Part shown: piece by piece, positions 1-5,417 of the stretch
Layout: every line of letters begins with the position of its first letter
Numbering within the stretch: the first letter of the stretch is position 1
Assembly: GCA_016207545.1 (NCBI GenBank)
Contig: JACQPO010000128.1
Location: forward strand, 1 to 9,327
From: Methanobacteriota archaeon
GTDB taxonomy: Archaea > Thermoplasmatota > Thermoplasmata > RBG-16-68-12 > EA-27
DNA: 9,327 bases
Direction of reading: 5' to 3'
Program-made: the position numbers and the translations under genes
Notes under the pieces: model-generated
Told to the model about the DNA's origin: nothing
The model's input: only the letters and a program-made list of their open reading frames with translations
The model's database searches: none

Positions 1-1
1 G

Positions 2-934
2 AAGGTGCCGAAAGAGGTGTACGCGCTCCTCAATCGGCTCCCGCGCACGACCGTCCCGATCGACGCGTTGCGGACGGCGATCTCCGCGCTTGCGGCCTAC
101 GACCCGGAGCTCGGGGATGGGGCGCGCGATGCGAATCTGCGCAAGGCGCTCCGGATCACCGCCAGAACCGCGACCCTCGTCGCGGCGATCCACCGGATTC
201 AGCGCGGGAAACGGCCCGTGCCGCCGGACGCGGGGCGGGGCCACGCGGAGGACTTCCTCCGGATGCTCGGGGGAAAGGAGCCGGACCCGCTCCACGCGAA
301 AATCCTAGACGTGGCCCTCATCCTGCATGCGGACCACAGCTTGGCGGCGTCCACGTTCGCGGCCACGGTGGCGGCGTCCACCCTTGCAGATCTGTACGCG
401 GCGATCGTCGCCGGACTCGCGACGTTGAAGGGTCCTGCGCACGGCGGGGCCAACGAGCAGGCCGTCAAGATGCTCCTCAAAATCGGAAGCCCCGCGAACG
501 CGGAATCCTTCGTCGAGAAGGCCCTCGCGCGCAAAGAGGACCTCGGGGCGGGACCTGGGAAGGTTCCCGGATTTGGGCACCGCGTTTACAAGACGTTCGA
601 CCCCCGGGCCCTCATCCTCAAGGACTACGCGAGACGGCTCGCGGCGAGACATCCGGACACGGCCCTGTACGACACGGCCCTCGCGGTGGAGCAAGCGGCG
701 TTGGGCGAGCTGCAGACGAAGCGCGTGTACCCGAACGTGGACTTCTGGGCGGGGGTGACCTACCACCTGCTGGGATTCCCGCCGGAGTTGTTCACGCCGA
801 CGTTCGCGGTCGCGCGGATGGCGGGCTGGACGGCGCACGTCATCGAGTACTGGAACGACGCCAAGATCATGCGGCCCCTGGACTACTACGTCGGACCGAA
901 GGAAGCGACGTACGTCCCAGTCGAACGGCGGTGA
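2..934 (+). CDS. gltA: Citrate synthase, C-terminal part (5' end cut by window)
   Basis: Citrate synthase condenses oxaloacetate with acetyl-CoA to citrate at the entry of the TCA cycle in the cytosol. The frame is open from the first complete codon, so the GTG at 5 is probably an internal valine. About 310 residues are visible of the roughly 370-380 usual for the archaeal/short bacterial type. Family landmarks appear in order: PIDALRTAISAL, the HADHS segment (326-340), KGPAHGGANE with the oxaloacetate-binding histidine, GFGHRVYK with the third active-site histidine, PNVDFWAG carrying the catalytic aspartate, and ARMAGWTAHVIE near the end. All active-site residues expected in this part are present, so the gene looks intact. 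A 2-methylcitrate synthase activity cannot be excluded from sequence alone. It converges on the ferredoxin gene with 6 bases between the stop codons, leaving no room for a separate terminator. Confidence 0.93.
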   Translation, partial: KVPKEVYALLNRLPRTTVPIDALRTAISALAAYDPELGDGARDANLRKALRITARTATLVAAIHRIQRGKRPVPPDAGRGHAEDFLRMLGGKEPDPLHAKILDVALILHADHSLAASTFAATVAASTLADLYAAIVAGLATLKGPAHGGANEQAVKMLLKIGSPANAESFVEKALARKEDLGAGPGKVPGFGHRVYKTFDPRALILKDYARRLAARHPDTALYDTALAVEQAALGELQTKRVYPNVDFWAGVTYHLLGFPPELFTPTFAVARMAGWTAHVIEYWNDAKIMRPLDYYVGPKEATYVPVERR

Positions 935-940
935 GGCACC

Positions 941-1372
941 CTACGCGCCGGGCGTGATCTTGATCGCGAGGGTCGGGCACGCGGTCTCGCACGCCATGCA
1001 GTCGATGCAGTCCGTCTCGCGGATCGGGTCGCACTTGTCCGTCCGGTACTTCGCCCATTCCTCGCTGCCCTGCGGGAACACGGTGTCGGTGCCTGTCCCC
1101 TTGTTCCCGAGGTTGAAATTCCATTCGAAGACATCGACGGGGCACACGTCCATGCACGCCCCGTCCGCGACGCACGCCTCCCAGTCCACGGCGACGTGCG
1201 TGCCGTGAATCCCGAGTTGCGTCGGATATGGATTTCCGTCCGCGTCGAGCCGTTGCACGCCTTCCCCGAGGATCTTGTGTCCATTGTGCTCCCCCGTGAC
1301 CGGGTACTCCGCGGACTTCGTGAGGAACTCAGGATCGATTGGCTTCGGCTTGTAGTCGACCTCGCGCGACAT
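941..1372 (-). CDS. zfx: Zinc-containing 7Fe ferredoxin ([3Fe-4S] + [4Fe-4S])
   Basis: A 143-residue low-potential electron carrier of the archaeal zinc-ferredoxin family (known from Sulfolobus and Thermoplasma). An N-terminal extension carries the zinc site: GEHNGH (H29, H32), GIHG (H56) and D115 match the three His plus one Asp ligand set. The first cluster motif is C67-x2-D70-x2-C73-x3-C77-P; Asp replaces the second cysteine, predicting a [3Fe-4S] centre. The second motif, C122-x2-C125-x2-C128-x3-C132-P, predicts [4Fe-4S]. The frame stays open to an ATG at 1444, but the ATG at 1372 is preferred. It gives the length I recall for the Thermoplasma protein, and a TATA-like box lies about 32 bases upstream of it, inside the longer version. 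In such archaea this protein accepts electrons from 2-oxoacid:ferredoxin oxidoreductases. It could feed the benzoyl-CoA reductase encoded 1.6 kb away, but that is inference. Confidence 0.93.
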   Translation of the reverse strand: MSREVDYKPKPIDPEFLTKSAEYPVTGEHNGHKILGEGVQRLDADGNPYPTQLGIHGTHVAVDWEACVADGACMDVCPVDVFEWNFNLGNKGTGTDTVFPQGSEEWAKYRTDKCDPIRETDCIDCMACETACPTLAIKITPGA

Positions 1373-1398
1373 GGAAATCGCACGGGCGAGTGGGTTAT

Positions 1399-1414
1399 CC
1401 TTTTTAGAGTTTCG
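1399..1414 (-). promoter_or_regulatory. Putative archaeal BRE/TATA promoter of the ferredoxin gene
   Basis: Read on the minus strand, the stretch is CGAAACTCTAAAAAGG: a BRE-like CGAAA followed by an A-rich TATA-like CTAAAAA. The box centre is about 32 bases from the ATG at 1372, so with the usual 25-27 base spacing transcription would begin only a few bases before the start codon. It stands out as AT-rich in a GC-rich background and lies in the gap between the methyltransferase stop and the ferredoxin start. It is called by position and composition only. Confidence 0.5.
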
Positions 1415-1449
1415 GTTGTGGTTATGCTTACGTACCCGCGGCAACCCGA

Positions 1450-2220
1450 CTACTGGGGACGGACAATCGCTATGATGCGGAACGTCTCCCTGCGCACGGG
1501 ATGAAACCCTTTCTCTGCGGGCGTGGCTTCGTGGGCCGCGAGGAGACGAAATCCCCCGCGGGACAGGAGCGCGCGGATCCCCGGAAGCGAATGCACGCGA
1601 ACCGTGTGGGGCTCCGTGAACCTCTCCTGCAGGCGGTCCCCACGGAACACAAAGTAGTGGAAGTCAAACGACAGCCGGTGCCGGTTCGGGTCGTAGCGAG
1701 AAGCGTCCAAGCGGATGATACGGAACGGCTTCTCGAGGTGCACCCAGCCACGATGACCCGGGACGACGCCCGACTCCTGCCAGAACTCGAACGCGTACAG
1801 GCCGCCGGGCTCCAGATGGCGGCGGACGGTCCGCAGATGGGCGAGGACGTCGCGGTCCGACAGCAGGTACCCAAAGCCGCCAAACATCGCGATGGCGGCG
1901 TCGAATCGGCGACCGAGGTCGAATTGGCGCATGTCCGCGTGCACGAACTTCGCGCGCAGGTGGGTGCCCCGCACCTTTTCGCGCGCGACGCGCAGCTGCG
2001 CCGAGGACAGGTCGAGACCCGTGACCTCGTATCCCCGCTTCGCGAGAGCGACCGCATGGCTTCCCGTCCCGCATCCGAGGTCGAGAATCGCCTGGGGTCG
2101 CTGGGGGGAGAACTTCCGGAACACCGCCTCGAGGTAGTCACAGTCCCCCTCGTGGTCGACGACGTTGTGATAGATCGCGTCGTAGTACTCCGCGGACCGT
2201 TGATAGGCGCGGGAAGCCAC
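1450..2220 (-). CDS. Class I SAM-dependent methyltransferase
   Basis: A 256-residue Rossmann-fold methyltransferase. It begins with a typical Y-x-x-x-A-E-Y-Y-D-A-I-Y segment. Motif I, ILDLGCGTG, at residues 45-53 binds SAM, and the acidic end of strand 2 (D70 in GLDLS) holds the ribose. HADMRQF (94-100) contacts the adenine, and FDAAIAMFGGFGYL (106-119) is motif IV. The C-terminal half has the beta-rich insert seen in UbiE/Methyltransf_25-like enzymes. The substrate cannot be inferred. The start is GTG at 2220; an in-frame TGA lies 21 bases upstream, leaving only a CTG as an alternative. A weak TATA-like GGATATG (2257-2251) sits about 34 bases before it. A GAGGTGAGG purine run is too far away (about 16-19 bases) to be a convincing ribosome binding site. 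It is transcribed divergently from the DUF2080 gene across 92 bases. Confidence 0.85.
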   Translation of the reverse strand: MASRAYQRSAEYYDAIYHNVVDHEGDCDYLEAVFRKFSPQRPQAILDLGCGTGSHAVALAKRGYEVTGLDLSSAQLRVAREKVRGTHLRAKFVHADMRQFDLGRRFDAAIAMFGGFGYLLSDRDVLAHLRTVRRHLEPGGLYAFEFWQESGVVPGHRGWVHLEKPFRIIRLDASRYDPNRHRLSFDFHYFVFRGDRLQERFTEPHTVRVHSLPGIRALLSRGGFRLLAAHEATPAEKGFHPVRRETFRIIAIVRPQ

Positions 2221-2281
2221 GGCGCGCAGATGCGTCCCTCACCTCATGAGCATATCCGTCCTGCGGGTCGTGGGGCGCAAG

Positions 2282-2289
2282 TAGAAATA
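2282..2289 (+). promoter_or_regulatory. Putative TATA box of the DUF2080-GNAT unit
   Basis: TAGAAATA lies in an otherwise GC-rich intergenic region. Its centre is about 27 bases before the GTG at 2313, which is the spacing expected if the transcript is leaderless and begins at the start codon. The GTAGCTAC palindrome follows at 2298-2305. The match to the TATA consensus is moderate. Confidence 0.45.
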
Positions 2290-2297
2290 GCGACAAC

Positions 2298-2305
2298 GTA
2301 GCTAC
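2298..2305. promoter_or_regulatory. GTAGCTAC palindrome, copy 1 (putative operator)
   Basis: A perfect 8-bp palindrome between the putative TATA box and the GTG start of the DUF2080 gene. The ten bases CGTAGCTACA at 2297-2306 recur exactly at 2950-2959 in the promoter of the benzoyl-CoA operon, again between TATA box and start. A site there could block RNA polymerase if bound by a repressor. The shared position is observed; the function is inferred. Confidence 0.4.
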
Positions 2306-2312
2306 ACGGTCC

Positions 2313-2468
2313 GTGGCGCGGAAGAAGGCGTCCGCCGAGCCAACGCGGTTCGAGGTCGTCGGCCACGAACTCATCGAGAAGGTCGTGAAGCGGAGCGGGA
2401 ACAGCGGACGCGTGTACCTGCCGCCCGACTGGATTGGGAAGCGGGTAAAGATCATCCGACTGGAGTAG
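2313..2468 (+). CDS. DUF2080-family small AbrB-like protein
   Basis: A 51-residue protein starting at GTG, too short for routine ORF cut-offs. The core EVVGHELIEKVVKRSGNS, then GRVYLPPDWIGKRVKIIRLE at the C-terminus, matches the DUF2080 pattern as I remember it (described as putative transposon-encoded, mostly archaeal). The GNSxRVYLPxxWxGKxVxVxxL strand-turn-strand pattern resembles the SpoVT/AbrB swapped-hairpin DNA-binding fold, so a DNA-binding or antitoxin-like role is possible. A basic RKK tail precedes the core. No transposase or TnpB-like gene is seen in the window, so the transposon label is not supported by context. The stop is followed after 8 bases by the GNAT start, implying co-transcription. 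It sits about 500 bases before the benzoyl-CoA operon, whose promoter shares a palindrome with its own. Confidence 0.8.
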   Translation: MARKKASAEPTRFEVVGHELIEKVVKRSGNSGRVYLPPDWIGKRVKIIRLE

Positions 2469-2476
2469 ATGGAACC

Positions 2477-2917
2477 GTGAACGTGCGCGTGCGGCCCCTG
2501 AAGCCCTCCGATTTGGCGGCGGTCTCGCGGATCGAGCGTCGCATTACGGGCAGCCGCCGGACGAGCAGCCTCGTCCGGAACCTACGCAAGTACTTGGCGA
2601 CGGGCGATCCCGGATCGTGCCTCGCCGCAGAGGTCGAGGGCCGCGTCGTGGGCTTCGTCGTGGGCGAAATCCGGCCGTGGGAGTTCGGCGAGGACCGGGA
2701 GGTCGGCTGGATTCGCGTCGTCGGCGTGGACCCCGACTACCAGGGGAAAGGCGTCGGCCGGGCGCTCGGAGAACGCCTGCTTCGGTACTTCCGGACCAAG
2801 GGCGTACGGCGGACGAGGACCGTCGTCGAGTGGGACGCCGGCGACGTGATCGCCTACTTCCGCACGCTCGGATTCGAGCGAGGGGACGGAATCACGCTCG
2901 AAATGGACCTCCGGTAG
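2477..2917 (+). CDS. GNAT-family N-acetyltransferase
   Basis: A 146-residue acetyl-CoA-dependent acyltransferase. The N-terminal VRPLKPSDLAAVSRIE is the usual first strand and helix. A central strand pair, LAAEVEGRVVGFVVGEI, precedes motif A: VVGVDPDYQGKGVGRAL, with the pyrophosphate-binding Q-x-x-G-x-G at Q89-G94. VIAYFRTLGFERGD near the C-terminus is motif B, with the tyrosine that often acts as general acid. The overall look is RimI-like, so the acceptor may be a protein amine, but the substrate is unknown. The start GTG at 2477 lies 8 bases after the DUF2080 stop, with no strong ribosome binding site of its own. The last base of its TAG stop is also the first base of the inverted repeat before the bcr promoter. 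A regulatory acetylation role for aromatic catabolism is conceivable but unproven. Confidence 0.85.
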   Translation: MNVRVRPLKPSDLAAVSRIERRITGSRRTSSLVRNLRKYLATGDPGSCLAAEVEGRVVGFVVGEIRPWEFGEDREVGWIRVVGVDPDYQGKGVGRALGERLLRYFRTKGVRRTRTVVEWDAGDVIAYFRTLGFERGDGITLEMDLR

Positions 2918-2939
2918 TCGTACGTATGGGTGGTACGAC
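2917..2939. promoter_or_regulatory. 7-bp perfect inverted repeat upstream of bcr TATA box
   Basis: GTCGTAC (2917-2923) and GTACGAC (2933-2939) are exact reverse complements separated by 9 bases. The right arm ends one base before the TATA-like element and covers the BRE position, so a bound dimeric regulator could block TFB/TBP recruitment. The arms begin at the last base of the GNAT stop codon. A transcript hairpin ending the GNAT mRNA is the alternative, but there is no following T-run. Confidence 0.45.
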
Positions 2940-2940
2940 G

Positions 2941-2949
2941 TATTTATAT
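2941..2949 (+). promoter_or_regulatory. TATA box of the benzoyl-CoA operon
   Basis: TATTTATAT is the clearest TATA-like element in this GC-rich window. Its centre is about 22-24 bases before the ATG at 2968 and about 27 bases before an ATA codon at 2972 that is in the bcrC frame. Transcription should therefore start at about 2968-2973. No ribosome binding site precedes either codon, as expected for leaderless mRNA. Confidence 0.65.
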
Positions 2950-2950
2950 C

Positions 2951-2958
2951 GTAGCTAC
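2951..2958. promoter_or_regulatory. GTAGCTAC palindrome, copy 2 (putative operator)
   Basis: A perfect 8-bp palindrome immediately downstream of the bcr TATA box and 10 bases before the ATG at 2968. The longer match CGTAGCTACA (2950-2959) is identical to 2297-2306 in the DUF2080-GNAT promoter. Together with the upstream inverted repeat it brackets the TATA box. Confidence 0.4.
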
Positions 2959-2967
2959 ATCATAGCC

Positions 2968-3082
2968 ATGCATACCGGGGGTTCCGCCTACGCTTTCCCT
3001 GGAACCCGCATCGAACACGCCGAAGTTTGAGGAACTCCTGTCCACCGCGCTTTCCCTAGCCGGACCGGGAGCCCTGTCCGCC
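2968..3082 (+). other. Probable N-terminal coding extension of bcrC, offset by one base from its ATG
   Basis: The bcrC frame is open upstream of the GTG at 3083 back to a TAG at 2963. It encodes a helix-like segment (KFEELLSTALSLAG, then LSAVRAWKEEH) of the kind that precedes the GYxPVYxPxEI block in BcrC/HgdB-type subunits. No ATG, GTG or TTG lies in this stretch; only ATA (2972) and CTG codons do. The promoter-proximal ATG at 2968 is in the neighbouring frame and reads 20 codons to a TGA at 3028. Removing one base, for example from the five-G run at 2977-2981, would join that ATG to bcrC and give about 400 residues. A sequencing or assembly error, a non-canonical start, or a true GTG start after a leader of about 110 bases are all possible. 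Confidence 0.5.
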
Positions 3083-4174
3083 GTGCGGGCGTGGAAGGAG
3101 GAGCATCCCTCGCGGAGGGCGGTCGGTGCGTTCCCCGTGTACGTCCCCACGGAGCTCATCCAGGCCGCGGGTGCGCTGCCAATCTGGCTGTACGGCGGTG
3201 GCGGGTCCGTGGAGATCAGCCACGCGGACTCTCGGATTCAATCGTTCGTCTGCTCGATTTCCCGTTCGACGCTCGAGCTCGGCCTGCGCGGCCATCTCGA
3301 CGTGCTCGACGGACTCGTCTTCCCCTCCATTTGCGACGTCGCGCGCAACCTGTCCGGCGTATGGGCCCGGAACTTTCCGCGCATGTTCGTCGAGTTCCTT
3401 CATCTGCCGCAGAACCGTCGAAGCCCAAGCGCGGTCCCGTACACCATCGCGGAATATCGAAGGCTATTGGCCGGGTTGGAGCGATTGTGCGGGAAGCCCG
3501 TCGCGCCGGAAGACCTCCGGGCGGCCATCCATGCTCATAACGAGAACCGGGAGGCCGCCTGGGCGCTCCTCGACGCCCGTCGTCGAACGCCTTGGGCGAC
3601 CGACGCGTGGGAGACATACGCGTTTCTGCGGGCCGGGGCCGTGCTCGAACGCGAGACACACACATCGCTCTTGCGGCAGGCGCTCGCAGCGGCACGCGAG
3701 CGGGGCCGCAGGCCGAAGGACAAGGTCCCCGTGATCCTGTTAGGCGCGTTCTGCGAGCAGCCCCCCCTTGACTTGATCCGCGCCGTCGAGGAGGCCGGAT
3801 GCTACATCCTTGAGGACGACTTGCTCCTCGGGTCCCGCTGGTTCCGCACGAGCATTCCGGATGGGGCGGATCCGCTCCGTGCGCTCGCCGAGGCGTACGT
3901 GGCCTCGAGCCCGCCGTCGTCCGTGAGCCACTACCGAGGAACGCCGAAGCAAGACCTGCTGCCGCAACGGTGCCGCCAGCTCGGCGCGTCCGGGGTCGTG
4001 TTCCTCACCGCCAAGTTCTGCGAGCCCGCCCTGTACGATCAGGTGTTGTACAAGGAGCGGCTCGAATCCGCGCAGATTCCGTACGTGCACATAGAGTTCG
4101 AGGAGAAGATGAGCGCGGTCGACACGGTCCGCACGCAGATTGAGACGTTCGTGGAGTCCGTCCTGTTCGAGTGA
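3083..4174 (+). CDS. bcrC: Benzoyl-CoA reductase, subunit C (BcrC/BzdN-like, 2-hydroxyacyl-CoA dehydratase D family)
   Basis: With BcrB this forms the substrate-reducing module of ATP-dependent class I benzoyl-CoA reductase, which reduces benzoyl-CoA to cyclohexa-1,5-diene-1-carboxyl-CoA. Over 363 residues it shows the family blocks in order: AVGAFPVYVPTELIQAAGALP with the GGGG turn (13-41), FVCSISRSTLELGLRG (C57), DGLVFPSICDVARNLSG (C84), LLGAFCEQPPLDLI (C224), and VVFLTAKFCEPALYDQ (C313). These cysteines are candidate [4Fe-4S] ligands. BcrC-specific wording (PSICDVxRNLSG, GAFCEQPP) and two distinct ATPase genes downstream argue against 2-hydroxyglutaryl-CoA dehydratase. The given GTG start probably truncates the protein; coding similarity seems to extend upstream (see 2968-3082). 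It is the first operon gene; bcrB starts 4 bases after its TGA. Methyl- or hydroxybenzoyl-CoA could be the real substrate. Confidence 0.9.
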   Translation: MRAWKEEHPSRRAVGAFPVYVPTELIQAAGALPIWLYGGGGSVEISHADSRIQSFVCSISRSTLELGLRGHLDVLDGLVFPSICDVARNLSGVWARNFPRMFVEFLHLPQNRRSPSAVPYTIAEYRRLLAGLERLCGKPVAPEDLRAAIHAHNENREAAWALLDARRRTPWATDAWETYAFLRAGAVLERETHTSLLRQALAAARERGRRPKDKVPVILLGAFCEQPPLDLIRAVEEAGCYILEDDLLLGSRWFRTSIPDGADPLRALAEAYVASSPPSSVSHYRGTPKQDLLPQRCRQLGASGVVFLTAKFCEPALYDQVLYKERLESAQIPYVHIEFEEKMSAVDTVRTQIETFVESVLFE

Positions 4175-4178
4175 GGCA

Positions 4179-5417
4179 ATGAGCGACGAGGATGCGGGGA
4201 AAGCTTTGCAGAAACGGCTGCTCGGGGAGTACTACCAGTCCCTTGGCGACGCAGGCCGTTCCGGGCAGAAGGTCGCGTACCTGTTCGTCCCCGGAAACGT
4301 CGTCGAACTCCTGCGGTGCTTCGACATGCTGCCCGTGTACCCGGAAATCAACGCCCTCCAGTGCGGGATCAAGAAAATGGCGGGCGACCTCATCCTGCGG
4401 GCGGAGAACATCGGCTACTCGAGCGACGTGTGTGGCTACGTGAAGAACGACATTGGACTCATGTTATCGGACCGGCAGAGTCCGTTTGGACCCCTCCCGA
4501 AGCCCGACCTCCTCGTGTGCAACTACTCCGGCTGCAACACGTTCGTGAAGTGGTTCGAGGCCCTCGCGCACTTCTACGGCGCGGAGCTATTCGTCCTCGA
4601 CATCCCGTATCTTAGGGAACGAGGGCCGTCGACCGCCGACATTGAGTACGTCGTCGCGCAGCTCGAGGAGCTCGCCGACGTTTGCGCGCGCACCTCCGGC
4701 GTCCCGTTCGACCGGGAGCGACTGAAGCGAGTGACGTCCCTGTCCTACGCGGCGGAGAAGCTGTGGGTCGACGTCCTCCACGCCGCCCGGTCTCGGCCAT
4801 CTCCGTTCGACGCGTACTTCGAGGCGGTCTTCTACATGGCCCCGCTCAACATCCTGCGCGGGACGGAGGGGTGCGTTGAGTACTACCGGCTGCTGCTCGA
4901 GGAGCTGGTGAGCCGCCAAAAGGAGGGGCGCGGACCCGTCCCGGAGGAGAAGTTCCGCGTCGTCGTCGAAGGACCGCCGCCGTGGCCCCACTTCCGCTCG
5001 TTCTGGGAACTGTTCAAACGGTGGGGCGTCTGCGCGGTCGCCAGCACGTACTCCAAGGTCGGCGGCCTGTTCGACCAGGGGGTGTTCCACGACCCCGCGC
5101 AGCCGATGGAGAGCATCGCGCGGTACGCGATGAACAGCTACACGAACTGGAACCTCGGCCTCCGACTCGACCTCCTTCGCCAGTACCTGCGGGAATACGA
5201 GGCGGATGCCCTCATCATCCATTCCGTGAAGAGTTGCCGCAGCTTCTCCGTCGGACAGGCGGACTTCCGCGACGTCCTCGCGAAGGAGGAGGGCGTCCCG
5301 ACGCTCATGGTCGAGTCGGACCTCGCGGACCCCCGGTACTACTCGGAGGCGCAGTTGAAGAACCGGATCGATGCGTTCTTCGAGTCCCTCGCGCACCGGC
5401 GCCTCGTGGGGGGATGA
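4179..5417 (+). CDS. bcrB: Benzoyl-CoA reductase, subunit B (BcrB/BzdO-like)
   Basis: A 412-residue partner of BcrC in the dearomatizing module. The ATG at 4179 follows a short GAGG and fits the family N-terminus; the frame is open further up (TTG at 4140), but that part overlaps bcrC. Landmarks are the GYSSDVCGYVKNDIG block (79-93, C85), VCNYSGCNTFVKWFE (C114 and C119), VEGPPPWPHFRSFWELF, ASTYSKVGGLFDQGVFHDP, MNSYTNWNLGLR (S320 at a spot where I recall Cys in Thauera/Azoarcus proteins), and IIHSVKSCRSFSVGQADFRD (C353). The last block and DLADPRYYSEAQLKNRIDAFF are strongly BcrB-like. C85, C119 and C353 are the likely cluster ligands. Length matches the family (about 430). Its stop overlaps the bcrA start as ATGA. 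Confidence 0.93.
   Translation: MSDEDAGKALQKRLLGEYYQSLGDAGRSGQKVAYLFVPGNVVELLRCFDMLPVYPEINALQCGIKKMAGDLILRAENIGYSSDVCGYVKNDIGLMLSDRQSPFGPLPKPDLLVCNYSGCNTFVKWFEALAHFYGAELFVLDIPYLRERGPSTADIEYVVAQLEELADVCARTSGVPFDRERLKRVTSLSYAAEKLWVDVLHAARSRPSPFDAYFEAVFYMAPLNILRGTEGCVEYYRLLLEELVSRQKEGRGPVPEEKFRVVVEGPPPWPHFRSFWELFKRWGVCAVASTYSKVGGLFDQGVFHDPAQPMESIARYAMNSYTNWNLGLRLDLLRQYLREYEADALIIHSVKSCRSFSVGQADFRDVLAKEEGVPTLMVESDLADPRYYSEAQLKNRIDAFFESLAHRRLVGG

Noticed and set aside
305..838. Long antisense open frames opposite citrate synthase and other genes
   Set aside because: They are high-GC mirror frames rich in Arg/Pro/Ala with no recognisable domains, lying opposite well-supported genes.
935..940. Intrinsic terminator between citrate synthase and ferredoxin
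   Set aside because: Only six bases separate the converging stop codons and no T-run or hairpin is apparent.
1373..1444. 24-residue N-terminal extension of the ferredoxin from ATG 1444
   Set aside because: The stretch contains the BRE/TATA-like promoter and extends beyond the length I recall for the Thermoplasma homologue; ATG 1372 fits both.
2221..2312. Mobile element remnant suggested by the DUF2080 'transposon-encoded' label
   Set aside because: No terminal inverted repeats, target-site duplications or transposase fragments are visible around the gene.
2968..3030. A separate 20-codon peptide gene starting at ATG 2968
   Set aside because: It looks like no known leader peptide and is better explained as the bcrC start displaced by one base, although a regulatory upstream ORF is not excluded.
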